A stretch of DNA of 64,000 bases from Lysinibacillus odysseyi (GTDB lineage Bacteria; Bacillota; Bacilli; Bacillales_A; Planococcaceae): the NCBI GenBank assembly GCA_014595895.1, contig JABUKB010000007.1, positions 58,263 through 122,262 of the forward strand. The letters run 5' to 3'. The position numbers and the translations under genes were made by a program. The notes beneath the pieces are model-generated. The model saw only the letters and a program-made list of their open reading frames with translations. It did not search any database and was not told the DNA's origin. Shown here in pieces: positions 27,417 to 36,237 of the stretch (the stretch's first letter is position 1; each line of letters begins with the position of its first letter).

Positions 27417-27492
27417 CACTATCGAGCGCTTTCTTGAAATAAAGAAGGTGTCTTACTTCATGAAAAGAGCGTCATTGTTACATAAAGGTTGA
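27417..27492. repeat. Dispersed palindromic repeat, copy R5
   Basis: CACTATCGAGCGCTTTCTTG ... AAGAAGGTGTCTTACTTCATGAAAAGAGCG, same order as R1 and R3. Confidence 0.55.
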
Positions 27493-27720
27493 ACTTTCAA
27501 ACGACTATATTTTCACATTCATGAATTCCTATTTAGCGATTTTGCCAAAAGCTAAACAACTTTATTATGAGGTATCAAAGTGATCTCCCACCAAAAACCC
27601 TTTGATATCTTCCATGCTTGGCTTATAGGGAAATTTATAGATTAGGCATTGGATTTCGGGTGAAGACGTTGAATTTAGAATATCTGATAGTTTAGGTTCA
27701 GTATTTTTTGTGCATTTCAT

Positions 27721-27748
27721 TTGAAAAATATCAGAAAATTATTATAAT
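27721..27748 (+). promoter_or_regulatory. Strong sigma-A-type promoter of an orphan RNA
   Basis: TTGAAA (27721-27726) and TATAAT (27743-27748) with a 16-base spacer; expected start near 27755. Confidence 0.65.
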
Positions 27749-27754
27749 TGATCT

Positions 27755-27950
27755 ATAATCATTTTCTGTCTTCTATGTGAAGATAAGCCGTCCCATTCCT
27801 TTCGGAAATATTCGGTTCAAGCATACTCTATGAGGTTAGGTAGAGGGCGTGTTTTCTACGCCGCTGAGAATAAGAGTAGTCTGCCCATTTTCAGGCCAGT
27901 CCATATAAACGCAACAGATTAAGCTTTGGCTTAGTTTGTTGCGTTTTTTT
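27755..27950 (+). ncRNA. Candidate structured small RNA of about 195 nt
   Basis: A promoter and a very strong terminator enclose about 195 bases without an open frame. Between them TACTCT (about 27824) can pair with AGAGTA (about 27874) around an internal hairpin GGCGT/ACGCC. Earlier hairpins CTTC/GAAG and CCG/CGG are also possible. The G+C is higher than the surrounding DNA. It could be a plasmid-borne sRNA or a leader RNA of the downstream ERF operon ending in constitutive termination. I could not match it to a known riboswitch; Bacillus-plasmid RNA motifs would be the first to test. Confidence 0.5.
27909..27950 (+). terminator. Strong intrinsic terminator
   Basis: A 16-bp stem beginning ACGCAACA and ending TGTTGCGT, loop TTTG, then seven T residues. 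It lies about 115 bases before the ERF gene. Confidence 0.9.
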
Positions 27951-27965
27951 ATGTGGCAAAAAGTT

Positions 27966-28013
27966 ACTTAATTAATAAACATATTAATTTATTAATTGGT
28001 TAATGTATAAATG
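27966..28013. repeat. ATTAAT-word intergenic spacer 9
   Basis: TTAATTAATAAACATATTAA and onward. The same spacer style as in the transfer block, here leading the DNA-processing operon. Confidence 0.55.
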
Positions 28014-28063
28014 GGGTGCTTGTAAAGAAAATGGTTAAATAAAAAGGTAGGAGAGGGTTTAGT

Positions 28064-29008
28064 ATGGCAGCAACCAATCGTGTGTATCAAAAGTTGGTCG
28101 AGGTTCGCAAGTCGGTGCCGTATTTACAAAAGAACAACAGTGGTCATCAGTACAGTTACGTTTCGGCTTCGCAGGTATTCGGAGCTGTGCGACCGGAGTT
28201 GGACCGTGTCGGGTTACTCCTTGTGACGAAAATCGTTGATAAAGCGGTACGCTATGATGAGGTGCGCAATAAAGACAAGTACGGCAACGAAAAGGTCACA
28301 TTGACGCTGACAACGGAACTGGATTTACTGTATACCTTCATTGATGCGGAAAGTGGGGACATGCTGGAAATTCCGTTCTATTCGCAGGGCATGGAAATCG
28401 CGGGAGAGAAGGGCGTTGGAAAAGCACTTACGTACGCCACAAAGAACTTCTTTCTTTCGCAGTTTGTCATTGCAACGGATGCCCAGGATCCCGATAGCTT
28501 CCAGGAGAATTTAGTACAAACCAAGCCATCTGCGCCTGTGTCAAACGAGCAGCTGCGTGAGCTTGAAGCACTCGCTCGTCAATTTGCGAACCTGCGCGAA
28601 ACCGATGTAACGCGTGTGTGGGAGCAGTTTGGTCTGGAGGAAGCGAATCTTTCCAGCTTAAAAGAGCCGGAAGTGAAGGAAATGAAAGAGCGCCTTGTCG
28701 CGTGGCTTGAAAAAGCAAGGAAAGTGGCAGATGCTACATCAAAGGAAGCTGCACCAAAGCGTGAGGTCCGGGAGCAGCATGACAGCGATGTGAAGCCGTA
28801 TATATTGGTTTCCGCCATGGAAAATGAATCGAAAAACGGTGAATGGTATTTCACGTGTATTTTGGAGGACGAAGACGGAGAGGAAATTGAGGTCATTGCC
28901 AAAGGGGATCTTGCTTTTGAAGTAAGCCAGCTAGAGGACGATACCGACATTTTGGCCGTCATCGCCAAACGAAATAACTTTAATCTCTTAAAATCCCTGA
29001 AAGTATAA
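28064..29008 (+). CDS. ERF-family single-strand annealing protein
   Basis: 314 residues, ATG with GGAGAGGG upstream. The N-terminal 150 residues match the ERF pattern: VYQKLVEVRKSVPYLQK, YSYVSASQVFGAVRPEL, and GMEIAGEKGVGKALTYATKNF. ERF proteins bind ssDNA and anneal complementary strands in phage and plasmid recombination. A helical linker with an EQ-rich middle is followed by a C-terminal domain of about 75 residues (PYILVSAMENE ... FTCILEDEDGEEIEVIAKG) that looks like an OB-type or ssDNA-binding add-on not usual in ERF. First gene of a four-gene operon with primase-like, SSB and nuclease genes. Confidence 0.85.
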   Translation: MAATNRVYQKLVEVRKSVPYLQKNNSGHQYSYVSASQVFGAVRPELDRVGLLLVTKIVDKAVRYDEVRNKDKYGNEKVTLTLTTELDLLYTFIDAESGDMLEIPFYSQGMEIAGEKGVGKALTYATKNFFLSQFVIATDAQDPDSFQENLVQTKPSAPVSNEQLRELEALARQFANLRETDVTRVWEQFGLEEANLSSLKEPEVKEMKERLVAWLEKARKVADATSKEAAPKREVREQHDSDVKPYILVSAMENESKNGEWYFTCILEDEDGEEIEVIAKGDLAFEVSQLEDDTDILAVIAKRNNFNLLKSLKV

Positions 29009-29018
29009 GGTGAAGCCC

Positions 29019-29771
29019 ATGCTACCGAGCATTGTAGATGTAGCGAATGAACTGGGGCTTGAATGTGTGGAGCGGACACGGAGCAAAAAGGAAGTATACT
29101 ACCGTTGTCCATTTTGTGCTCATCATAATCCAAAGCTTTCATTAAACCCGGCGAAGAACGTATTTAAGTGCTGGCACTGCGGTGAAAGCGGCGGGGTTCT
29201 TGATTTTGAGGCAAAGCTCACAGGGAAAACCTTCACGGAAATCAAACAGCAGTATTTCCCCCTAAAAGCGAAAAGTTCTCTAAATGCCAGGCAGCGAAAG
29301 AAAATCGGTTGGCATGAATTCAAAAAGCAATCAGAAGAAACGTATAAACAGCATGCAGAGGATATGACAGCAGACTGGCAGCTCTATCAGTTTTTCATGT
29401 GCCGCAAATACTTCGCCTACCTGTCAGTCATCAGCTTAATTGATGACGACATCAGGCGCAGTGAGCTTGTGGATTGGTGGTGCGACGAGGTCCGGCGAAC
29501 CGAGATCCCGTCCATGACCACGATAGTGCTAGAGGGCTTTAGCAAATCAGCCCCTTGGCAAGCGGAAGGTGCGCACATTGCCGATACGGCGTTTGAGGTG
29601 TGCAGGGCAACCGGTGACTTTGAGCTGGCAGATATTGTCGTGAACACCGCCTTTTTGCTGTTTTCTACCCTGCAGGACGAAGTAGAGATGTGGCAGTGGG
29701 GCCGGTATGAAACGAAATTTGGTCACCCGCTCCCTATAAAAAATCTAACAGAAGCGAGGTATTTCCTATGA
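29019..29771 (+). CDS. DnaG-type zinc-finger (CHC2-like) protein
   Basis: 250 residues from ATG at 29019 (AAGGTGA 6 bases upstream). Residues 10-70 form a primase zinc-binding domain: [18 protein letters not shown] and [15 protein letters not shown] (C-x2-C ... C-x2-C). No Toprim motif follows; the rest is helical. It may recognise primer sites or act as an accessory primase-like factor. It overlaps the SSB gene by four bases (ATGA), so they are co-translated. Confidence 0.72.
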   Translation: MLPSIVDVANELGLECVERTRSKKEVYYRCPFCAHHNPKLSLNPAKNVFKCWHCGESGGVLDFEAKLTGKTFTEIKQQYFPLKAKSSLNARQRKKIGWHEFKKQSEETYKQHAEDMTADWQLYQFFMCRKYFAYLSVISLIDDDIRRSELVDWWCDEVRRTEIPSMTTIVLEGFSKSAPWQAEGAHIADTAFEVCRATGDFELADIVVNTAFLLFSTLQDEVEMWQWGRYETKFGHPLPIKNLTEARYFL

Positions 29772-30166
29772 TGAATCATTCTTTTTTGGTTGGTCGTTTA
29801 ACGAAAGATCCCGAGTTTGAATATACAAAGTCAGGTATCGCACGGGCACGGTTTACGCTGGCAGTGAACCGTCCGTTTAAAAATAAAGAAGGCGAACAGG
29901 AAGCGGACTTTATTTCCTGTGTGGCGTGGCGTAAAACGGCAGAAAACCTGGCGAACTTTATGACAAAAGGACAGTTAATTGGTATCGAGGGACGTATTGA
30001 GACGGGCAGCTACGAGAAAAACGGGACACGTATGTACACAACGACGGTTGTGGCAGAGACGGTTCAGTTTTTAGAGCCAAAGGTCGTGAGCACGGATACC
30101 GAGCGTAAAAAAGAACACGTAAGCCCTCGGAGAGAGAAGGTAATGTCGGAGGATTTACCGTTTTAA
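29768..30166 (+). CDS. ssb: Single-stranded DNA-binding protein
   Basis: 132 residues: OB fold with [56 protein letters not shown] and [13 protein letters not shown]. The linker is shortened but the acidic tip EDLPF needed for partner docking is kept. It is a plasmid-type SSB, smaller than the chromosomal one (about 165-175 residues). Translationally coupled to the zinc-finger gene and followed after 53 bases by the nuclease gene. Confidence 0.93.
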   Translation: MMNHSFLVGRLTKDPEFEYTKSGIARARFTLAVNRPFKNKEGEQEADFISCVAWRKTAENLANFMTKGQLIGIEGRIETGSYEKNGTRMYTTTVVAETVQFLEPKVVSTDTERKKEHVSPRREKVMSEDLPF

Positions 30167-30219
30167 AGGACAAAGGCGGCAAAGGTAACTTTGCTGCCTC
30201 TTTTAAGGATGTGATCAGT

Positions 30220-30918
30220 GTGATTTTTTCTTATTCAAGGTTGAGTCTCTACGAGGAATGTCCGTACCGCTTTAAGAAAGTATATGTGGATGGCGAACGG
30301 GAAGCAGAAAGCCTGCCTTTAGCACTTGGGAAAGCCGTGCATAAAGCAATTGAAATGCGTCTGAAGGGCTTTCCCGAAGATGCAGCACTTGCACGGGGCT
30401 TTATCGAGGCAAATTTCAAACGTGAATTGAATTTTAACGAAGTCCAGAAGCTGATGCGCCGGGTGCCGTACGAGAAGTACATTGGTAATTTAGAAGCCGT
30501 GGAATTTTCCTTTCAGCTTCCGTTAACCAGCACAGTAGCGTTTCGGGGCGTGATTGATTTAGTAACGACAAATGGGGACATAATTGACTGGAAAACAAAC
30601 CGCAAAATGTATGATGTACAAGATACGAAACAGCTTGCTCTGTATGCCTGGGCAGTGAGCGAGTTTTACAGGCTTGAAAAAGTGCGAGGTACACTTTCGT
30701 TTCTACGGTTTAATAAAGAAAGCAGCACCGTATTTACCGAAAGTGACATGCAGGCAGCACGGATGTGGGCGATCGGGCTTGCCAGTGAAATTACGTGGGC
30801 GTTAGAGCAGCTTGAAAAGCAGCCGAAGCTGGAGCATGTATTGTTTCCGGCTCGACCATCGTCAAGGTGTAAGACGTGTCCGTTCTCGATTGAGTGTTAT
30901 CTAAAAAAATTTAAGTAG
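30220..30918 (+). CDS. RecB/Cas4-like PD-(D/E)XK nuclease
   Basis: 232 residues from GTG at 30220 (AAGGATG 9 bases upstream; another GTG at 30211 is too close). Motifs: FSYSRLSLYEECPYRFKK at the start, GKAVHKAIE, GVIDLV, IIDWKTN (the D-x-K core), QLALYAWAV, and a C-terminal CKTCPFSIEC. The last together with the early Cys suggests an iron-sulfur cluster as in AddB and Cas4. It should degrade or trim DNA ends and fits a recombination module with ERF and SSB. Ends in a strong terminator. Confidence 0.85.
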   Translation: MIFSYSRLSLYEECPYRFKKVYVDGEREAESLPLALGKAVHKAIEMRLKGFPEDAALARGFIEANFKRELNFNEVQKLMRRVPYEKYIGNLEAVEFSFQLPLTSTVAFRGVIDLVTTNGDIIDWKTNRKMYDVQDTKQLALYAWAVSEFYRLEKVRGTLSFLRFNKESSTVFTESDMQAARMWAIGLASEITWALEQLEKQPKLEHVLFPARPSSRCKTCPFSIECYLKKFK

Positions 30919-30923
30919 TTATC

Positions 30924-30956
30924 AAGCTATTATCTCTGGAGATAATAGCTTTTTTA
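30924..30956 (+). terminator. Terminator of the ERF operon
   Basis: AAGCTATTATCTC (30924-30936) and GAGATAATAGCTT (30939-30951) with a minimal loop, then TTTTT. Confidence 0.9.
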
Positions 30957-31108
30957 TATCTTAAAATGTTCAGTATATGTTTTAATTCAAGTATTCTGTT
31001 TTAAAATTTTATTTAAAAAATATGTATTATTTTAATTAATATATTTTCTGATTATGTAAAATTAATACATATTAATTTTTACATAATTTATTTTTGGCGG
31101 TGATAGTT

Positions 31109-32179
31109 ATGAATGTAAACTATTTAGAAATTGAAAAAATATTCAAGGATTATGCACAATCTTGTTTATTAAAAAAGGAAGACATTAAGCTTCCTGTTAT
31201 TCCATCTCTGAATGAAGGAGAGGAACTACCTTTATTATTTAAATCATTAAATCAAGGGATGGGGGTCAGGCTTTCTAGAGGGGAATTAGTATTACCTAAT
31301 TTTAAGAATTGTGAAACAGTAGCCATTTTCACAGATTACGGTGGAGAATCTAAAGATAGCAAGTTTTTTACTTATACAGTCACTTTAGTAGGTTACAATC
31401 AATTGACCTTTTTTGAAAAAAAAATGAGTGAAATACGAGAGAAATATAAATTAAATAATCCAATTAAAGAAATTGGATTTAAAGATTTAAGGTATGGACC
31501 AATTAGGGATTCTTTGGAGGAATATCTGTTAGCTATTAATAATTTCGTTAATGGTATTAGCTTTACTTTAGTTGTTGATAAAGAAATCCATTCATTAGCG
31601 GAGGAAAATAAGAAAGAATCTAAATACCTAATAGCAAAAATTTTAGAAGAAAGGGGTTTTGGTACATATAAAGCCGATGTAGCAGAAAAAGTTTATAGAA
31701 TAACGAATCTGATTTCATACTTAGTCCATCTGCTGGTACCTAATGGGAAAAAGATATTTTGGATGTCGGACCATGATGCAACAATAGAAACAGAAGATAT
31801 GCATAAGAACATGGGGAACCTCCTAAATAACGCGATTTATAGTTATGAGAATGTTGAATACGGTACGGTAGTTTTTGCTAAACCTTTTGCTAAAGAGGAA
31901 GATACATTATTTTTGGATTTATTGAGTATTTCTGATTTAATAGCCGGTGCAATTGAACATTATTTAACAAGGCAAAAAAAATTCGCGAGCTCGGATTTTA
32001 AAATTAGTAAAGGTGCTGATCAAATATTGATGTGGTTAGCAAATAATGGCTTAGCTTTTAAGAAATCAACTTATATTATTCGTTATGATAATCAACAGAA
32101 AGCGTATAATGGGTCATTTTTAGATTTTAGGCTCAATGAACCTTTAAATAATGCAAGCTATGTTGACATCTTTTTGTAA
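31109..32179 (+). CDS. DUF3800/RNase H-like protein of a putative defence pair
   Basis: 356 residues, ATG at 31109 with GGCGGTGAT upstream. An RNase H-like pattern is visible: VAIFTDYGGESKDSKFFTYT (first Asp after a strand), FWMSDHDATIET (second acidic cluster) and LDLLSISDLIAGAIEHYL (third Asp on a helix). This is the order of acidic residues in DUF3800 proteins. Codon use is much AT-richer than the operon before it, and an AT-rich stretch of about 150 bases separates it from that operon's terminator. The next gene follows after 81 bases on the same strand, suggesting a two-gene cassette. Molecular role inferred. Confidence 0.6.
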   Translation: MNVNYLEIEKIFKDYAQSCLLKKEDIKLPVIPSLNEGEELPLLFKSLNQGMGVRLSRGELVLPNFKNCETVAIFTDYGGESKDSKFFTYTVTLVGYNQLTFFEKKMSEIREKYKLNNPIKEIGFKDLRYGPIRDSLEEYLLAINNFVNGISFTLVVDKEIHSLAEENKKESKYLIAKILEERGFGTYKADVAEKVYRITNLISYLVHLLVPNGKKIFWMSDHDATIETEDMHKNMGNLLNNAIYSYENVEYGTVVFAKPFAKEEDTLFLDLLSISDLIAGAIEHYLTRQKKFASSDFKISKGADQILMWLANNGLAFKKSTYIIRYDNQQKAYNGSFLDFRLNEPLNNASYVDIFL

Positions 32180-32260
32180 TAAAATCGGTATTTAGCCCAA
32201 TTTAATAAAAATTTTAAGGGACAAATTGTGTATTACTAGTGTACGAGGAGGAGATTTTTC

Positions 32261-35200
32261 ATGAAACAAAAAGAATTTTTCAAAAAACTTTATCCAAACA
32301 AGTTTTCAGATTCTAAGATAATTCGTACAGGTCAATTAAATAGAGAGTTCTTTTCATTTTTTTTAGAGACTCTTACTAGTGAAGGCAGAGAAAAAGAGTT
32401 TGAAGATTTTGCTAGAAAACTATGTGAAGTTGAAATTTGTCCAAACCTTTTACCACAAACTGGTCCAACTGGAGGAGGAGATAGTAAAGTTGATACGGAG
32501 ACCTATCCTGTTTCGGCTGATATAGCTATGAAGTGGTATCAAGGAAATGATTCTGCAGCTAATAGATGGGCATTTGCTATAAGCGCAAAGAAAGACTGGC
32601 GATCGAAGGTAAAATCAGATGTTAGGAAAATAGTAGACATAAATGATTCACGAGGCTATAATAAAATATTTTTTATAAGTAATCAGTATATATCAGATAA
32701 AAAGCGTGCAGAAGTTGAAGATTTATTGAAGGCAGAAAATGAAATAGAAATAAGGATTTTAGATAGAAATTGGATTTTAGAAAAGACTTTTAACAACAAC
32801 AATAAAGATATTGCTATTGCTAGCTTTAAACTATCAGAAGGATTTCGTGACGAAGTTGAAATGGGTAGTGAGGATTATAAAAGAACTCAAAGATTAAATA
32901 AAGTTGAAAGGCTTATCATTGATAATTCTAACCACAAGGAACTAATAAATTTATGTAGTGAGTCAATTATTCTAAGTAGAGAACTAGAAGTGCCTAAAGA
33001 AAGAATTATGGGGGTGTTGGAGCGAGGAGTTAGTGTTGTCTCTAAATATGGAACAATCATAGATAAGATGGAAATAATATACTTATATGCTTGGACTATA
33101 TTTTGGTGGTACCCAGATGATGAAATATATTATAAGAAATATTTAGAACTAGAGAGTTTAGTGAAAGATAAACCCAACATTCACTTTATTTCAAAATTAG
33201 TTACACTATGGATTAGTTTATATCCGAAAGCAACGTTAAAAGAGCTAGAAATTCAAATAGAGGCACACACAAACTTTCTACTAGAACAATTAGAAAGTTT
33301 TGCTAGGGATGAAAAATTTCCTAATGCGGCTTTAGAAGCTCAAGCAAATATTCAGGTTATAAATACTATACGCGGAAAAGATATAAACCATATTGTTGAT
33401 AGTTTTATAAATATTATCAGCAAAAGTAGAGGTAAATTAGATTTTAATTTAAATACGATTAGTAAATTGATAATTGAAACTGATATTTATTCGGAAGCTG
33501 AAAGATATGATGAGTTATTTGAAATGTTAGTGAAATATAATTCAGAAAAAACTAGTAATATTAGTAGTTCAAGGTTATTAATAAAAAGGGGCGATGATAT
33601 TCAGGACGACTCCCCGATGAAGGCAATGCAGTATTACAGTAGAGCTTTAGAAAAAATTGCTTATGATGAATCTAAGCAAGAGTTTGTCAGATTAATGGCT
33701 TCAATGGCAAATATATTTGAGAATAAAGGTCTTCTGTGGAGTGCGAGAAATTATTATATAAATTGTATTAACATCTGCTTTAATTCGTATTTTAAAGAAG
33801 GCATAATTAGTCCACTCTTAATCTTAGCTACCAGTAGATTGAAGTTTATCGAGCTAAAACTGGGACAATTATTTAACGCTATTGAGACTTATAAAATTGA
33901 AAACATTGCAATACAAATTTACACTTCAAATATGGATAAGTATGACTTTGAGGATAAATTTGACTATATTTTAGGGATACAGCTACTTAAATTACCTCTG
34001 GAAGAATTATCTCAACTTGAGCATTATCCAGATTATCTAATTGAACTAGATTTACCTTATTCTAAAATGGCCTTAATGTATAATTTAGGACATTACGATG
34101 AAGATATGCTGAGTGAAATGGAATCGGATAAAGGGATTTATGACGATTTTATGCTTAAGTGGATAAACCAACCAGCTAATAAGGAGTTAAAAATCGTTCC
34201 AACATTTGGGTTAACAGCCTTGGTAGAACTTAAAACTAAGATCCTGGGATGTGAGGTTATAATTAAAACCCAAAATTTATATAAATTAAAAAAAGTTTCA
34301 TATAATATACTTTCTTCATTGGAAAGCTTTTTTGTGACAGGCTTAAACCATGATCTCTACCCTTTAGCGAACAATTTAATTTTGGAAATTAAAGAAATCG
34401 ATGATTATGACAGCCAATATACCTTTGAAATAAATGAGAAGAATTCCAGAATTGCTATATTAACCATTTCAAAGAATTTCAATGATTATGAGCTAGAGAC
34501 ACTAAATAAAGGGATTTTTGAAGAGATATTTGCGTATGTAGTGTCATCATTATTTCCTTATGAAAGTTTTATGAAAAAAATTGAAAATATTGTTGTAAAA
34601 GAAGATGGTTTTATTAGGGCTTCAATGACTTTAACATCAATTGAACAATATTATATTGATAAAAAGGATTTGAAATCAGATGATATACGTTTTAAGAGAT
34701 ATGAATTACTTAGAGTTACCCCTATAAATATTGAATTGAAAGATGAAAGAGAAAACGTATCAAGATCAGAAATTATAAAAGAGCTGAAATTTGAAAGACC
34801 ACCAGAAGATTTATATGAAAATGCAAAGCATGATGAAATATTAATAAGTTCCATTACTAATGTTAATTATTGGAATGAAGCTGAGTGGAAAGGGTTGGCT
34901 GTAAAAAGTTCAGCAGATTATAGTTTTCCACCAATTGTTTCACCAGTATATTTGAATGAATACGGCAAGAAAATATTTGAAGAGTGGAAAGCGAAATATG
35001 GGGATTATGATTCCTCCGATGAGATTATAGTAGGAATTATAAAGGGAATTAGCAAAAAGAATCCGTTTTGGTATAGAGTTATAATAGGTAATGACTTTGA
35101 TTTGAAGAATTTCATGAGTGAAAAAGATTATATTTTGATTTCTAATATCCAAAGAATCCATACAATGGAGGCAACATCAGATTACAATCTTAATTTGCTA

Positions 35201-35455
35201 ATTACAACACTAGGGGTTTTTGATACGTATTTTTTAGTACCTGCTATCTTCGATAAGAATATGCAAAATCCAGATTTTCATTTTAAATTAGGAATTAGAA
35301 AAAATAAATGTAGTCTGAGGATTATTAATGCGTATGAAATTACAGAAAAGGATATTTTCTTCCATCAGGGTATTTTACCTAATGATGATATAATAATTCC
35401 AAATGGTATTAAGAATGATTTTATAGTAGATCTTATTAACCGGAAAAAAGACTAA
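32261..35455 (+). CDS. Large restriction-like nuclease/helical-repeat protein of a putative defence pair
   Basis: 1064 residues, ATG with AGGAGGAG upstream. The N-terminal 190 residues contain TGPTGGGDSKVDTETYPVS and RWAFAISAKKDWRSKVKSDV, which I read as a PD-(D/E)XK-like restriction-endonuclease fold (GGGD...D...xAK), followed by FFISNQYISDKKRAEVE. From about 210 to 620 the chain is helical with TPR-like pairs (SPMKAMQYYSRALEKIAYDE, WSARNYYINCINICF). The last 400 residues form an unassigned mixed region. Length, architecture and partner fit antiviral or anti-plasmid systems with a nuclease effector and a sensor repeat. No ATPase motif was seen. Not a system I can name. Confidence 0.6.
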   Translation: MKQKEFFKKLYPNKFSDSKIIRTGQLNREFFSFFLETLTSEGREKEFEDFARKLCEVEICPNLLPQTGPTGGGDSKVDTETYPVSADIAMKWYQGNDSAANRWAFAISAKKDWRSKVKSDVRKIVDINDSRGYNKIFFISNQYISDKKRAEVEDLLKAENEIEIRILDRNWILEKTFNNNNKDIAIASFKLSEGFRDEVEMGSEDYKRTQRLNKVERLIIDNSNHKELINLCSESIILSRELEVPKERIMGVLERGVSVVSKYGTIIDKMEIIYLYAWTIFWWYPDDEIYYKKYLELESLVKDKPNIHFISKLVTLWISLYPKATLKELEIQIEAHTNFLLEQLESFARDEKFPNAALEAQANIQVINTIRGKDINHIVDSFINIISKSRGKLDFNLNTISKLIIETDIYSEAERYDELFEMLVKYNSEKTSNISSSRLLIKRGDDIQDDSPMKAMQYYSRALEKIAYDESKQEFVRLMASMANIFENKGLLWSARNYYINCINICFNSYFKEGIISPLLILATSRLKFIELKLGQLFNAIETYKIENIAIQIYTSNMDKYDFEDKFDYILGIQLLKLPLEELSQLEHYPDYLIELDLPYSKMALMYNLGHYDEDMLSEMESDKGIYDDFMLKWINQPANKELKIVPTFGLTALVELKTKILGCEVIIKTQNLYKLKKVSYNILSSLESFFVTGLNHDLYPLANNLILEIKEIDDYDSQYTFEINEKNSRIAILTISKNFNDYELETLNKGIFEEIFAYVVSSLFPYESFMKKIENIVVKEDGFIRASMTLTSIEQYYIDKKDLKSDDIRFKRYELLRVTPINIELKDERENVSRSEIIKELKFERPPEDLYENAKHDEILISSITNVNYWNEAEWKGLAVKSSADYSFPPIVSPVYLNEYGKKIFEEWKAKYGDYDSSDEIIVGIIKGISKKNPFWYRVIIGNDFDLKNFMSEKDYILISNIQRIHTMEATSDYNLNLLITTLGVFDTYFLVPAIFDKNMQNPDFHFKLGIRKNKCSLRIINAYEITEKDIFFHQGILPNDDIIIPNGIKNDFIVDLINRKKD

Positions 35456-35915
35456 GTAAATATAAACAAGATAAGACTGAAAGCTTTAATAGGTTACCTC
35501 TAGGATAAGTAAGTCTTATTCTCATCTTAAGTGATACTAAATTTTGATAGGGGGTACTACTCCTAACAACACAATAAGCTGAATATTTGTAGGATGCCTC
35601 TAATGCGTTCTAAATCTTTGAATTAAAAAAGTTCGCAAAAAACGATTTTCAGCACTTTTCTAGACAATACTTTTCTGAATGAGTTAGTCCTTCTTATAAA
35701 AAAGGTGAGGTCCCAAAGGTTACTTTATTATTGGATCGAGTAATGTAACGAGAGAATTTGAATTGGCGATTGAATATTTGTGAAGTGAAGGATTAATTAC
35801 TAGTAAAGAAAATATATAAGATATAACATCTAAAGGGATCTGTCATTATGAAAGAAGTTTTATGAGTATTTAAATAAATTTTATATGTTAGTTAGAGGAA
35901 AAATAAAAAAGCCAC
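35456..35915. other. Intergenic region after the two-gene cassette
   Basis: No intact gene. Short degenerate coding-like stretches exist (GGTGAGGTCCCAAAGG on), broken by stops. AT-rich throughout. Confidence 0.4.
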
Positions 35916-35962
35916 CCAAGCCACTGTTATTTAGAAATATACAGTAAGAGGGAGGCTTTTAT
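35910..35962 (-). terminator. Hairpin terminator between the cassette and the leftward peptide gene
   Basis: AAAAGCCaCCC pairs with GGGaGGCTTTT, with an inner ACTGT/ACAGT stem; T-runs on both sides allow bidirectional use. Confidence 0.65.
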
Positions 35963-35966
35963 TCAT

Positions 35967-36083
35967 CTATTCAGCATCTGAGGCAACACCAGTCAAAATT
36001 AAACCAGCATTAATACTGTCAATAATATTGGAGAGGGTATTTAACAATGCTAAATAAATAGAATTACAAGTAGCTGTTTTCAT
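35967..36083 (-). CDS. 38-residue peptide
   Basis: ATG at 36083 with GAAAGGA about 9 bases upstream. The peptide starts MKTATCNSIYLALLN and ends LTGVASDAE: an amphipathic or hydrophobic middle, one cysteine, an acidic end. It might be a signalling pre-peptide, small membrane peptide or leader. It is followed directly by a terminator. A longer frame from 36164 has no ribosome site. Function unknown. Confidence 0.4.
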   Translation of the reverse strand: MKTATCNSIYLALLNTLSNIIDSINAGLILTGVASDAE

Positions 36084-36237
36084 TTGCATCTTTCCTTTCG
36101 TACATTTGGAATTAATAGTTTTTAGAAGTACGCTAGTAATTAGGAGTAGGAATTGAACCCACATACCTAGTGCAAATGCTCAATAGATGAAGGGCTACTT
36201 AGTATTAAGTATAGCTAAATAAAGTATCAATCGAAAG

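Noticed and set aside
27820..27905. Lysine or c-di-GMP riboswitch
   Set aside because: The region has AGGTAGAGGGCG and CGCCGCTGAG words that recall a lysine riboswitch, but it is far too short and lacks the other conserved segments.
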